From positions 124,001 to 188,000 of the forward strand of contig JACPOK010000037.1 in the NCBI GenBank assembly GCA_016191525.1: 64,000 nucleotides of DNA, in the 5' to 3' direction. The notes under the pieces were generated by a model. The model worked only from the letters and a program-made list of their open reading frames with translations. It had not been told where the DNA came from and made no database searches. The DNA is from Burkholderiales bacterium. Lineage in GTDB: Bacteria > Pseudomonadota > Gammaproteobacteria > Burkholderiales > Burkholderiaceae_C. Shown piece by piece: positions 10,785-19,019 of the stretch. The stretch's first letter is position 1, and every line of letters starts with the position of its first letter. The translations under genes and the position numbers were made by a program.

Positions 10785-11958
10785 GGAGCACCTCCTTGCC
10801 CAGGCGCTGGGCCATCCAGTCGCAGATCATGCTCAAGGCCGGTTCAGGCCGGTCCAGGTTGACGTGGGCGGCGCCGCCCTCGGCCTCGGTGAAGACGCGC
10901 AGCCGCTTGTGCGGCGAGGACACCGCGTCGTAGAGGCGCTGCGCTTCCGACGGCGGGGCATGCCGGTCGTTGGCACCGTGCACGATCATCAGGTCGCATT
11001 CGATACGCGATGCGACGGACTCCAGGCGGAAGTCTTCCAGCCTGGCGAAAGCGCTCTCCCAGTCCGGTGCGCCCAGGATGCGGAGGATGTTCTTGCCCGT
11101 GGTTCCCAGGGGCGCGTTGCCGCCCAGCTGGGTCGCGCCCTGGCCGGGCACATAGCCCACGCGCCGCGCCATGCAGGCATGTGTGTCGAAAACCGCGCCC
11201 ATCACCCCGCAGGCCTTGATGCGCTTCTCGAACGCCGCCGCACGCGGCGCGTAGTAGCCGCCCCAGCTGGCCGCCAGCAGGCCGATGCGGCCGGGGTCGA
11301 CGTCGGCGCGCTGCTGCAGCCAGTCAATGCAGGCACTCACGGGCACCTCGAAATCGTGGCGTGCGGTCATCCCTTGCAGGCGCAGCGCGGCGCCCTGCCC
11401 CGGCCCGTCGAAGGCGACGGTCGTGACGCCCCGGCGTGCCAGCGAGAGCGCGACATAGAACATCTCCTCCTTGTTGGCGTCCAGGCCATCGGACAGCAGC
11501 ACGGCGGGCGCCCGGCCCTGCACGCCGGCGGCGGGCACCACATAAGCCGGGATGGTCTGCGCGCCAAACGGAATTTCGACCACTTCGATCGCAGGGTCTC
11601 GATGCGCCGCGAAACCCGCGAAGCACGACAGGTGCTTGCCGTACATGGCGGCGGCGCGACCGTCGTCGGGGTCAAGCAGGCCTTCCGCCCACTGGTAGTA
11701 CACCGATGCGCGCAGGAACGAATCGCTGGCGCTCACAAGCGAGCCGGCATCAGCGGCCTGGACAGCGAAATCCTCCAGCTGCCGCCCCAGTTCACGCCAT
11801 GCCGCGTGCCAGGCCTCGAGATCGCCCGAAGGCCCCCGCCCCGCCGCTTCCTTCAGGCGCGAGCAGGCCCAGTCGATCTCGCCGAACAGCCCGCCCGCGG
11901 CAATCGCTCGGAGAACGGCGAGCGACCACCTATAATTTTCCGGAAAATACAAGAACAT
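10777..11958 (-). CDS. Alpha/beta hydrolase of the 2,6-dihydroxypseudooxynicotine hydrolase type
   Basis: This is a 393-residue alpha/beta hydrolase with the extra N-terminal helical domain (about residues 1-125) seen in 2,6-dihydroxypseudooxynicotine hydrolase and FrsA-like enzymes, a group that includes C-C bond hydrolases. The nucleophile is S231 in AASWGG, the Asp is in HGANDRHAPP and the His is in GGAAHVNLD. The MFLYFPENYRW beginning is typical of the group, so the 11958 start is kept. It is the first gene of the long minus-strand operon and faces the AraC gene across only 36 bp. It may cleave a carbon-carbon or ester bond of the pathway substrate (inference). Confidence 0.85.
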   Translation of the reverse strand: MFLYFPENYRWSLAVLRAIAAGGLFGEIDWACSRLKEAAGRGPSGDLEAWHAAWRELGRQLEDFAVQAADAGSLVSASDSFLRASVYYQWAEGLLDPDDGRAAAMYGKHLSCFAGFAAHRDPAIEVVEIPFGAQTIPAYVVPAAGVQGRAPAVLLSDGLDANKEEMFYVALSLARRGVTTVAFDGPGQGAALRLQGMTARHDFEVPVSACIDWLQQRADVDPGRIGLLAASWGGYYAPRAAAFEKRIKACGVMGAVFDTHACMARRVGYVPGQGATQLGGNAPLGTTGKNILRILGAPDWESAFARLEDFRLESVASRIECDLMIVHGANDRHAPPSEAQRLYDAVSSPHKRLRVFTEAEGGAAHVNLDRPEPALSMICDWMAQRLGKEVLHG

Positions 11959-11994
11959 CGATTCCCCTGCTGCAATTCAAGTTGAGGTGGTGAC

Positions 11995-12816
11995 ATGGAG
12001 ACGAAACCTCATGCCGCGGTCCTGATCGGGCCCTTCGGGCGCGCCACCGTCAGCATGGGCACGCGCGCCGTGGTGGCCCACGCGCACGCCGAATTCAATT
12101 TCCTGTTCCAGGTCGAGGGCGCCGACGCGGTGTTCCGCGTGGAGGGCGAGCCGCTGCCGCTCGACGGCGAGCACATGATCGTGCTGAACCCCTGGACGAC
12201 GCACGCCAAGGAAGAGAACGCGGGCGAGCCGACACTTTTGCTGTCGCTGCTGATCGATGCGGACTGGCTGGAGGCCAACGTCTACGGGCCGGCCGCCGGC
12301 GACGGCATGTTTCCATGCAACTCGGTGCGCACCACACCGGCCCTGCGTTCGCTGGCGGAAAAGCTGGTCAAGAGCATCCATGGCATCGGCCCCGCGCACG
12401 ACGAGCGGGCACACGCGGAACTGGTGCGCGAACTGGTGGCCGCCGTGAGCTACGCCTATGCCCAGAAAGGCCCGGCCCTGCGCATGGGCCGGGTCGATTC
12501 GCGCGTGCGCCGGGCCATCGCCTACATCCAGCAGCACGCGGCCAACAACCCGGACCTGCTGACGGTCGCCGCCCACGCCGGCTTGTCCCGTTCCCAGTTC
12601 TTCGCCCGGTTCAAGGACAGCGTGGGCGTAACGCCCCAGCACTACCTGGATTGGGTACGCCTGCACCTGGCAGTCAAGATGCTCGCGGGTTCCGACCTGC
12701 CGCTGGCGGAGGTGGCGGCGCAGCTGGGCTTTTATGCGCCCAGCCACTTCACCCGGTTTTTCGCGCAGCACATCGCGATCCCGCCAAGCGAGTTCAGGCG
12801 CTGCCTGGTGGCCTAA
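11995..12816 (+). CDS. AraC family transcriptional regulator
   Basis: This is a 273-residue AraC/XylS regulator. An N-terminal cupin-like sensor domain (HAHAEFNFLFQVEG near residue 30) is followed by a C-terminal pair of helix-turn-helix motifs (LLTVAAHAGLSRSQFFARF and LPLAEVAAQLGFYAPSHFTRFF). GAGGTGG precedes the ATG. It is divergent from the 11958-to-1 operon across 36 bp, so it probably controls that operon together with the embedded IclR. A TATAAT hexamer at 11931-11936 on the plus strand could be its -10 element, but no good -35 is visible. It converges on the IclR gene at 12969. Confidence 0.9.
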   Translation: METKPHAAVLIGPFGRATVSMGTRAVVAHAHAEFNFLFQVEGADAVFRVEGEPLPLDGEHMIVLNPWTTHAKEENAGEPTLLLSLLIDADWLEANVYGPAAGDGMFPCNSVRTTPALRSLAEKLVKSIHGIGPAHDERAHAELVRELVAAVSYAYAQKGPALRMGRVDSRVRRAIAYIQQHAANNPDLLTVAAHAGLSRSQFFARFKDSVGVTPQHYLDWVRLHLAVKMLAGSDLPLAEVAAQLGFYAPSHFTRFFAQHIAIPPSEFRRCLVA

Positions 12817-12968
12817 AGAAACTTCCGCTGGCCGGAATCTTTCCATTCTGAGGTGTGCATCGCCCATGACCGCACTGTAGGCACAGCGCTCTGGGCGGCG
12901 CGAATCGGATACTCCTGCCCCTTACCGGATCGTCCGGAAATTTCCGCTTGTTCCGCTCTACGGCAGAG
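12817..12968. promoter_or_regulatory. Convergent intergenic gap dense in GGAA/TTCC inverted repeats
   Basis: This 152-bp gap lies between the AraC gene and the IclR gene, both ending here. It holds a stem TTCCG-N5-CGGAA (about 12822-12837), a GGAA-N3-TTCC element (12834-12844), CCGGA-N3-TCCGG (12925-12937) and a perfect 12-bp palindrome CGGAAATTTCCG (12935-12946). The last closely resembles the GGAAAT/ATTTCC dyads bound by several IclR-family proteins. A matching half-site, CGGAAATT, occurs at 13767-13774 in the IclR/SDR divergent promoter. The function at a convergent position is unclear. The hairpins may simply act in termination. Confidence 0.35.
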
Positions 12969-13742
12969 CTATCGCCCGCCGGCCCGCAGCTTGCGCTCCA
13001 CTTCGGCGCACGCGGCCTTCAGGCTTTGCGCGATCCGCTGTACCCGGCGCGGCGTCATGCGCTGGCTGAGGGCGGCGACGCTTAAGGCGCCGATCGGCTG
13101 GCCCGCGGGACTGGAAAACGCCACGCCCACGCCGGTGACGCCGAGCGTGACCACGTCGCGGATGACGGCCACACCGCTGTCACACGCCTGGAGGCCGGCT
13201 TCGGCCAGCGCGCGGGCGCTGAGCTTGCCGTAGGCCTTCAATGCCGGCGCCACCCGGGCAATGATCCGGTCGCGCTCGCCGGGCTCGATGGCGGACAGGA
13301 TCGCCAGCCCCCCGGCACCTACGCCCAGCGGTCGCCGGCTGCCGACCTGAAGCACCAGCGTCCGGATGGGAAACGAGCCTTCGATGCGGTGCATGCAGAC
13401 AGCCTCGAAGCCGCTGCGCGCCACCAGGTACACCGTGTCCTCGGTCTCGAAGGCCAGCCCGGCCATCGGCTCCTGGCAGAGGTCGCGGATGTCGTGCAGC
13501 GCCGAGCCCGCCAAGCCCAGCTCGAACGCCAGCGGCCCCAGGCGGTAGCGGCGCGTCTCGTGCACGTATTCGGCCAGGCCCTCGGCGATCAGCTGGCCCA
13601 GTACACGGTGGGTTGAAGGATGCGGCGTGCCGGCCTGTTGTGAAACTTCAGTGAGCGCCAGGCCGCGGGCGCCCGCCGTTGCCAGGGCCTTGAGCAGGAG
13701 CACGCCGCGCTTCAGGGAGCCGGTATCGGGTTGATTCGCCAT
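12969..13742 (-). CDS. IclR family transcriptional regulator
   Basis: This is a 257-residue IclR regulator. The winged helix (LALTEVSQQAGTPHPSTHRVL) lies in the first 60 residues, and the effector domain carries the GSRRPLGVGAGGLAIL segment and a C-terminal regulatory loop with GALSVAAL. The ATG at 13742 is preferred to an in-frame TTG at 13751. It is transcribed divergently from the SDR/fumarylacetoacetase/homogentisate dioxygenase operon and is the natural candidate for its regulator, as HmgR is for hmg genes in pseudomonads. It is paralogous to the IclR protein at 7482-8291, with the same domain layout but a distinct sequence. Confidence 0.9.
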   Translation of the reverse strand: MANQPDTGSLKRGVLLLKALATAGARGLALTEVSQQAGTPHPSTHRVLGQLIAEGLAEYVHETRRYRLGPLAFELGLAGSALHDIRDLCQEPMAGLAFETEDTVYLVARSGFEAVCMHRIEGSFPIRTLVLQVGSRRPLGVGAGGLAILSAIEPGERDRIIARVAPALKAYGKLSARALAEAGLQACDSGVAVIRDVVTLGVTGVGVAFSSPAGQPIGALSVAALSQRMTPRRVQRIAQSLKAACAEVERKLRAGGR

Positions 13743-13857
13743 CAGCTGCAAGCCATGTCCATTAAACGGAAATTGTACTGATGGAATCGGGCCGGGCGAA
13801 CATAATCCGCCTGGGCATGGCCAGGGTTTCGCGCCGGCCGCACGAAGGGAATCAAGA
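13743..13857. promoter_or_regulatory. Divergent promoter region between IclR and SDR genes
   Basis: The 115 bp between the IclR gene and the SDR gene must hold both promoters. The only motif worth naming is CGGAAATT at 13767-13774, one half of the 12-bp palindrome found downstream of the same IclR gene at 12935-12946, and so a possible IclR contact. AAGGGAA lies about 7 bases before the SDR ATG as its ribosome-binding site. No convincing -35/-10 pair was found by eye. Confidence 0.3.
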
Positions 13858-14619
13858 ATGAATCAAACGGACACCCGCCAGGCGCTGCGGGGGAAAAGAG
13901 CTGTCGTCACAGGCGGCAGCAACGGCATCGGCGCCGCGACGGTGGCCGCGCTGGCGGCCGAGGGTGCACAGGTCGTCATCGGCTACAACCAGGGGCAGGA
14001 GCGGGCCGAAGCGTTGCGCGCATCGCTGCCGGGAGATGGCCACCGCACCGCGCATATTCCGCTGGACGATGCCGCCGCGCACGCTGGGCTGGCCGACAGC
14101 CTGGCCCGGGACGGCGGGCAGGTCGACGTGCTGGTGAATTGTGCGGGCTACACCACGCGCATTCCCCACAACGACCTGGAGCGGCTGGACAGCCGCCTGT
14201 TCAACGAAGTGCTGCTGGCCAATGCCGGCGGCACCTATTCCATCATGCGCGCCCTGATGCCGCTGTTGCGCAAATCGGGCGACGCCGCCGTGGTGTCGGT
14301 CTCTTCGGTGGCGGCATTCACCGGCTCGGGCAGCAACATCGCCTATTGCGCGGCCAAGGCCGCGATCGATACCATGACGCTGTCGTTTGCCCGTGCCTTC
14401 GGCCCGCAGGTTCGCTTCCTCTGCGTATCGCCGGCTTCGGTGGACACGGATTTTGTTCCCGGCCGGTCCCGCGACGACGTGCGCAAGAAGGGTGAGGCCA
14501 CGCCGCTCGGGCGCGCCGTCACGCCCGAGGATGTCGCGCTGGCCGTGGTCGGCTGCGTCACACATTTGCGCACGGCCACGGGCACCCGCATCGTCATCGA
14601 CGGGGGATTCACTTTATGA
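13858..14619 (+). CDS. Short-chain dehydrogenase/reductase (SDR)
   Basis: This is a classical SDR oxidoreductase of 253 residues. The nucleotide-binding motif TGGSNGIG (18-25), structural NCAG (94-97), and catalytic S150, Y163 and K167 (YCAAK) are all present. The C-terminus DGGFTL is typical of FabG-like members. It is the first gene of the homogentisate-type operon and overlaps the fumarylacetoacetase start (ATGA). An SDR is not part of the textbook homogentisate route, so it may oxidise or reduce a side-chain alcohol or ketone of the substrate before ring cleavage (inference). Confidence 0.9.
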   Translation: MNQTDTRQALRGKRAVVTGGSNGIGAATVAALAAEGAQVVIGYNQGQERAEALRASLPGDGHRTAHIPLDDAAAHAGLADSLARDGGQVDVLVNCAGYTTRIPHNDLERLDSRLFNEVLLANAGGTYSIMRALMPLLRKSGDAAVVSVSSVAAFTGSGSNIAYCAAKAAIDTMTLSFARAFGPQVRFLCVSPASVDTDFVPGRSRDDVRKKGEATPLGRAVTPEDVALAVVGCVTHLRTATGTRIVIDGGFTL

Positions 14620-15965
14620 GCTCCCCCGCCCCCAACGCCACCCATGCCGCGGCGCTGCGCAGCTGGGTGAAGTCGGCCAATGTGCCCGGCGCTGAATTCC
14701 CCATCCAGAACCTGCCCTTCGCCGTCTTTTCACCGGGCACGGCGAGCCCCCACCACCCCAGATGCGGTGTCGGCATCGGTGACCAGATCCTGGACGTCGG
14801 TGCCTGCGCCGACCTGATGGGCGACGCACTCGCACGGGCCGCCGCATACGCCTGCCGCGCGGCGTCGCTCAATGACCTGATGAAGCTCGGCCAACCTGCG
14901 GCCTCGGCGCTGCGCCGGCGCCTGTCGCAGCTGCTGGCGTCCGGCAGCGACGACCGCGAAGCCGTGGCGGCGGCACTCATTCCCCTGTCGCAGGTCGAGC
15001 TGCACCTGCCAGTGCGCATCGGCGGCTTCACCGACTTCTACGCCTCGGTGCACCATGCGACCAATGTGGGCCGGCTGATGCGGCCCGACAATCCGCTGCT
15101 GCCCAACTACAAGTACGTGCCTATCGGCTATAACGGCCGCGCCAACAGCGTGCGCGTCAGCGGCGAGCCGGTTCGCAGGCCGCGCGGGCAGGCCAAGGGG
15201 CTAAGCGAAACCGCGCCTGTATTCGGGCCTTCGCGCCGGCTGGATTACGAAGTCGAACTCGGGCTCTACATCGGCGCGCCGTCCACGCGCGACGAACCCA
15301 TCCCGGTCGATGGCGCCTGGGACCACGTCTTCGGCTTCTCGCTGCTGAACGACTGGTCGGCGCGCGACATCCAGTCCTGGGAGTACCAGCCGCTGGGGCC
15401 GTTTCTCTCCAAGAGCTTCGCCACCACTGTTTCTCCCTGGGTAGTCACCGCCGAGGCGTTGATTCCCTTCCGGGTGCCGGCGGCGCCGCGGGACGCCGGC
15501 GACCCACGGCCCTTGCCGCACCTGTTTTCCGGCACGGACCAGGAGAGCGGAGGCCTGGCGGTGATGCTGGACGCGAGCCTGCGCACGCGGCGCATGGCCG
15601 AGCTGGGCCTGCCGCCGAAGCGGCTCAGCCGCTCAAACACCGCCAGCCTGTACTGGACTTTCGGCCAGATGGTGGCCCACCACACCAGCAATGGCTGCGC
15701 GCTGGACAGCGGCGACCTGCTCGGCTCCGGCACGGTTTCCGGCGAAGGCGAAGGCGCGCAAGGCGCCTTGCTGGAGCTGACCGCGGGCGGCAGCCGGGCG
15801 CTGCACCTGGAAGCCACCGGTGAGCAGCGCAGCTTTCTGGAAGATGGCGACGAGGTGATCTTTGGCGGCCGATGCGAACGTGAGGGTTTCGTTTCCATCG
15901 GCTTCGGCCAATGCCAGGCGGCCATCCTTGCGGTTGATGCGGAGGCAGAAAACCATGCTGGTTGA
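14616..15965 (+). CDS. fahA: Fumarylacetoacetase
   Basis: This is a 449-residue full-length fumarylacetoacetase, the last enzyme of the homogentisate pathway, hydrolysing fumarylacetoacetate to fumarate and acetoacetate. The N-terminal SH3-like domain begins with FPIQNLPFAVF. The C-terminal catalytic domain shows the diagnostic DFYASVHHATNVGRLMR segment, YEVELGLYIG with metal-binding acidic residues, and FGFSLLNDWSARDIQSWEY. It overlaps the SDR by 4 bp and the NIPSNAP gene by 11 bp, so the cluster is translationally coupled. Homogentisate dioxygenase follows in the same operon; the intermediate isomerase (maiA) is not in the window. Confidence 0.95.
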   Translation: MSSPAPNATHAAALRSWVKSANVPGAEFPIQNLPFAVFSPGTASPHHPRCGVGIGDQILDVGACADLMGDALARAAAYACRAASLNDLMKLGQPAASALRRRLSQLLASGSDDREAVAAALIPLSQVELHLPVRIGGFTDFYASVHHATNVGRLMRPDNPLLPNYKYVPIGYNGRANSVRVSGEPVRRPRGQAKGLSETAPVFGPSRRLDYEVELGLYIGAPSTRDEPIPVDGAWDHVFGFSLLNDWSARDIQSWEYQPLGPFLSKSFATTVSPWVVTAEALIPFRVPAAPRDAGDPRPLPHLFSGTDQESGGLAVMLDASLRTRRMAELGLPPKRLSRSNTASLYWTFGQMVAHHTSNGCALDSGDLLGSGTVSGEGEGAQGALLELTAGGSRALHLEATGEQRSFLEDGDEVIFGGRCEREGFVSIGFGQCQAAILAVDAEAENHAG

Positions 15966-16281
15966 AATGCGCACCTACACCGCGCACCCGGGCAAATGGC
16001 GCGACTACCTCAAGCTCTATGAGGCGGAGGGGCTGGCGGTGCAGAAGCGCATCCTGGGCCGCATGGTGGGCTACTACACGACGGAATTCGGCGAGCTCAA
16101 CCAGATTGTCCACCTGTGGGCCTACCAGGACCTGAACGAACGCGCGCAGCGCCGGGCCGCGCTGCTGCAGGATGCGCAATGGCAGAGCTATGTCGCCAGG
16201 ATGCTGCCGCTGCTACAACGGCAGGAGAGCAAAATCCTGACACCCACCAGCTTCTTCCAGCCGGTCTGGCAGGAAGCGTAA
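15955..16281 (+). CDS. NIPSNAP family protein
   Basis: This is a 108-residue protein of the NIPSNAP family (ferredoxin-like alpha+beta barrel), recognised from [39 protein letters not shown] and the terminal [16 protein letters not shown] about 10 bases before the ATG at 15955 fixes the start inside the end of the fumarylacetoacetase gene. A longer in-frame reading from 15862 is rejected because its extra residues are unrelated to the family. Bacterial NIPSNAP proteins often sit in aromatic and sulphonate degradation operons; their biochemical role is poorly known. It may assist an enzyme or bind an unstable intermediate. Confidence 0.85.
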   Translation: MLVEMRTYTAHPGKWRDYLKLYEAEGLAVQKRILGRMVGYYTTEFGELNQIVHLWAYQDLNERAQRRAALLQDAQWQSYVARMLPLLQRQESKILTPTSFFQPVWQEA

Positions 16282-16310
16282 AAGACACGCCCACGGAGGA
16301 GAAACAAGGC

Positions 16311-17630
16311 ATGGCGAATACTTCGGGCCACCCGCCCAACCCGCAGGCCGACCTGCGATACCAGAACGGCTTCGGCAACATCTTCTCGAGCGAGGCGACA
16401 GCCGGCGCGCTGCCCGTTGCACGCAACTCACCGCAGCGCGCGCCGCTGGGCCTGTACACCGAGCTGCTTTCAGGCTCCGCGTTCACCGCACCGCGCAAGC
16501 ACAACCTGCGCACCTGGATGTACCGCATCCGGCCCTCGGCCGCGCATGGAAAGTTCACGCGCTTCCAACACGCCAGCTGGCTCACCGGGCCGTTCTCCGC
16601 GACGCAGGCTCCCTCAAACCGGCTGCGCTGGAACCCCTGGCCGATGCCGGCGGAAGCCGACTTCGTGCAAGGCATGTTCACCGTGGCGGGCAACGGCCAG
16701 GCCGACGCGCAAAGCGGTGTCGCGGCCCACATCTATTGCGCAAACCGCCCGATGAAGGATCGCTACTTCGCCAACGCCGATGGCGAGATGCTCGTTGTGC
16801 CGCAGTCGGGGCAGCTGCTGATCCACACCGAGATGGGTCGGCTGCAGCTGGCGCCGGGCGAGATCGCCGTCATCCCGCGGGGCATCCGCATCCGCGTGGA
16901 GCTGCCCGACGGCCAGGCCCGCGGCTATGTCTGCGAAAACTACGGCGTCCCGTTCGCCCTGCCTGAGCTTGGGCCCATCGGCTCCAATGGCCTGGCCAAC
17001 GCGCGCGACTTCCTGGCGCCGGTGGCGGCCTACGAGCAGCGCGACGACCGCGTGAGACTAGTGAACAAGTACCTGGGCGCGTTCTGGGAAGGCGAGCAGG
17101 CCGGCTCGCCGCTGGACGTGGTGGCATGGCACGGCAACCTCACGCCGTACAAGTATGACCTGGCGGACTTCATGGCGATAGGCACGGTTTCCTTCGACCA
17201 TCCGGACCCGTCTATCAACACGGTTCTCACGTCGGCCACCGACACGCCAGGCGTGGCCAACTGCGACTTCGTGATCTTCCCGCCGCGCTGGCTGGTGGCG
17301 GAAGACACCTTCAGGCCGCCCTGGTTCCACCGCAACATCATGAGCGAGCTCATGGGGCTGGTCAAAGGCGTGTATGACGCAAAAGCCGAGGGCTTCGTGC
17401 CGGGCGGCATCAGCCTGCACAACTCCATGCTCCCGCACGGCCCCGATGCGGCGACCTTCGAGAAAGCGAGCGCGGGGCCGCTGGCCCCGCACAAGCTGGA
17501 AGACACCCTGGCCTTCATGTTCGAAAGCCGTCACGTCTTCCACCCGACCCAGCAGGCGCTGGGCACTGCCAACTTGCAGCCGGATTACGACGAAGTTTGG
17601 TCGGGCTTCAACGCCCAATTCCGCGGGTAA
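16311..17630 (+). CDS. hmgA: Homogentisate 1,2-dioxygenase
   Basis: This is a 439-residue Fe(II) ring-cleaving dioxygenase converting homogentisate to maleylacetoacetate, of normal family length. The metal ligands match the human enzyme: H340 and E346 in FHRNIMSE, and H376 in LPHGPD. GGAGGAG 9 bases upstream fixes the ATG at 16311, and the N-terminal [13 protein letters not shown] is the family's usual start. A longer in-frame ORF from 16116 overlaps the NIPSNAP gene and is rejected. It is the last gene of the SDR-fahA-NIPSNAP-hmgA operon and converges on the porin gene. The substrate could be homogentisate from tyrosine or from another hydroxyphenylacetate. Confidence 0.96.
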   Translation: MANTSGHPPNPQADLRYQNGFGNIFSSEATAGALPVARNSPQRAPLGLYTELLSGSAFTAPRKHNLRTWMYRIRPSAAHGKFTRFQHASWLTGPFSATQAPSNRLRWNPWPMPAEADFVQGMFTVAGNGQADAQSGVAAHIYCANRPMKDRYFANADGEMLVVPQSGQLLIHTEMGRLQLAPGEIAVIPRGIRIRVELPDGQARGYVCENYGVPFALPELGPIGSNGLANARDFLAPVAAYEQRDDRVRLVNKYLGAFWEGEQAGSPLDVVAWHGNLTPYKYDLADFMAIGTVSFDHPDPSINTVLTSATDTPGVANCDFVIFPPRWLVAEDTFRPPWFHRNIMSELMGLVKGVYDAKAEGFVPGGISLHNSMLPHGPDAATFEKASAGPLAPHKLEDTLAFMFESRHVFHPTQQALGTANLQPDYDEVWSGFNAQFRG

Positions 17631-17652
17631 GCGGTTTCAAGGCGTCAAGCCG

Positions 17653-17683
17653 AAAAAATCCCCGCCACCTCACGGCAGCGGGG
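17653..17683 (-). terminator. Rho-independent terminator for the porin gene
   Basis: On the minus strand a stem CCCCGC (17683-17678) pairs with GCGGGG (17665-17660) around a 12-base loop and is followed by ATTTTTT (17659-17653). It lies about 85 bp beyond the porin stop and between the convergent porin and hmgA genes. The structure has only six pairs, but they are all G-C and the T-run is good. Confidence 0.6.
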
Positions 17684-17768
17684 GGAAAGGTGCCTTGTTA
17701 ATCACCTTGGAGACACTACTGATCGGGATGGAGTGTCTGCGGCTCAACTCGAGAAGCCGCATGCCTCG

Positions 17769-18848
17769 TCAGAACCTGTGCCGCACGCCCACGGCGAACG
17801 TGGTGCCGGACTTGAGATTGGTGACCTGGTCCTTCATCGCGACGGCATAGACGTCGGTGCGCTTGGACAGGAAGTAGTCGTAGCCCAGCGTGTAGGTAGA
17901 CCGCTTGATGTCAGCCAGCGCGGTTTCGCGCTTGGTGGTCTTGGCCCCCGACAGCAGGATGGCGCCCGCGCCGACGGGGATGGATGTTCCCAGTTGCGTA
18001 GTCCTGAATCGGCGCGTGTTCGGCACGGGCAGGTCGATGTCGGTGCGGCTGTGCGAGGCAAAAACGCGCGCCACGCCGAAATCGTAAGCACCGCCGAACT
18101 GGATGGTGTCCTGTTCGCTCTTCTGGTTCGCCGCGGGCACCGCCGGCGGGGCGGCCAGGGTCGGGCGGTGCACGCGCTCACCGCCGAGGCCGACGAATAC
18201 CGGTCCCTGGTCATAGGTGAGGCTGTAGCTGATGCGCCGGTTGTCGCTGGCGCTTGCCGCCTCGCCCATCGAGTAGGAGGCCATTCCCTGGAAACCGCCC
18301 ATCTTCGGGGAGGCGTAAGTCACCGCGTTGCTGTAACCGGAGTCGGACGCCGCTGCGGGACCGCCCGGTGCGACCGAGGCGTCCAGCGGCTGGCCGCCGA
18401 CATAGGTGTGCAGCATGTACGGTCCGAACGAGGTCGATTCGGCATACGGGCTCAACCGGATGGCCAGCAGGAAGTTCGGCGAGCTCATGCGGCCCGCGCG
18501 CACCACGCCCCAGGGGCCTTGCATGCCGACCCAGCTGGACCTGGAGAAGATCGGGTCGCCGGCGAATCGGCCCACATCGCCGATGTCGGCCCGGACGTTT
18601 CCGGTGATATCGAAGATCGCGGCCAGCCCGCCGCCCAGGTCCTCCGTGCCGCGAAAGCCGAAGTACGACGTCGTCAGGCCGCCTGCGTCCACGTTGCTGG
18701 TGTGCGCGCCGGTCGCGCTGGCCAGCTGTTTCTTTCCGACGTATTCGTCGATGACTCCGTAGATCGCGACGCTGGATTGCGCCGCCACGCCGCCGCAAGT
18801 CAAAAGAAGGCCCGCGGCCAGCCCCGAAAGGCGCCGATAGTCGCTCAT
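17769..18848 (-). CDS. Beta-proteobacterial general porin (OmpC/Omp32-like)
   Basis: This is a 359-residue outer-membrane trimeric porin. The signal peptide (about residues 1-23, ending GGVAA-Q) is followed by SSVAIYGVIDEYVG. Typical porin strands follow, the PEFG-type FGFRGTEDLGGGLAAIF segment near residues 64-80, and a C-terminal strand ending in FAVGVRHRF with the terminal Phe needed for BAM-dependent insertion. It stands alone with its own terminator. A pair of ATAC-N7-GTAT-type LysR sites lies 128 bp upstream of the ATG, so it is probably induced with the neighbouring catabolic operons and would admit the pathway's acidic substrate (inference). Confidence 0.93.
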   Translation of the reverse strand: MSDYRRLSGLAAGLLLTCGGVAAQSSVAIYGVIDEYVGKKQLASATGAHTSNVDAGGLTTSYFGFRGTEDLGGGLAAIFDITGNVRADIGDVGRFAGDPIFSRSSWVGMQGPWGVVRAGRMSSPNFLLAIRLSPYAESTSFGPYMLHTYVGGQPLDASVAPGGPAAASDSGYSNAVTYASPKMGGFQGMASYSMGEAASASDNRRISYSLTYDQGPVFVGLGGERVHRPTLAAPPAVPAANQKSEQDTIQFGGAYDFGVARVFASHSRTDIDLPVPNTRRFRTTQLGTSIPVGAGAILLSGAKTTKRETALADIKRSTYTLGYDYFLSKRTDVYAVAMKDQVTNLKSGTTFAVGVRHRF

Positions 18849-18975
18849 GATTAGTCTCCGTCCGTTAGATTGCTAGGGGTCGTTGTGCCCGGTTTCGATT
18901 TGCTCTCCCTGCCGCTGACGCTGCATCTGCAGCAGGGATGTTTCGAATCGTAGGCAAGGTGCCCAATACGCACAA

Positions 18976-19013
18976 ATACTGCTTTGATATCCATTGCAAT
19001 ACTTGCGACGTAT
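18976..19013 (-). promoter_or_regulatory. Paired BenM/CatM-type LysR operator upstream of the porin gene
   Basis: There are two dyads of the ATAC-N7-GTAT form (T-N11-A). The proximal one, ATACTGCTTTGATAT at 18976-18990, matches 7 of 8 consensus bases; the distal one, ATACTTGCGACGTAT at 18999-19013, is perfect. They start 23 bp apart, about two helical turns on one DNA face, as in LysR recognition/activation pairs. The porin ATG is 128 bp away. The same arrangement precedes five other units in the window. Confidence 0.65.
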
Positions 19014-19019
19014 GAGACT

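Noticed and set aside
11935-11948. Perfect 14-bp palindrome ATTTTCCGGAAAAT between the hydrolase and AraC genes
   Set aside because: It lies inside codons 4-8 of the hydrolase, whose FPEN beginning is conserved in its family, so the symmetry is most simply explained by coding sequence; kept only as a weak operator possibility.
12853-13233. Plus-strand ORF of 126 codons
   Set aside because: It is antisense to the IclR gene and low-complexity in residue use; no ribosome-binding site was seen.
17633-17768. GGTG-N10-CACC hairpin after hmgA as a plus-strand terminator
   Set aside because: The stem is only four pairs with no T-run on the plus strand; only the minus-strand structure at 17653-17683 is convincing.
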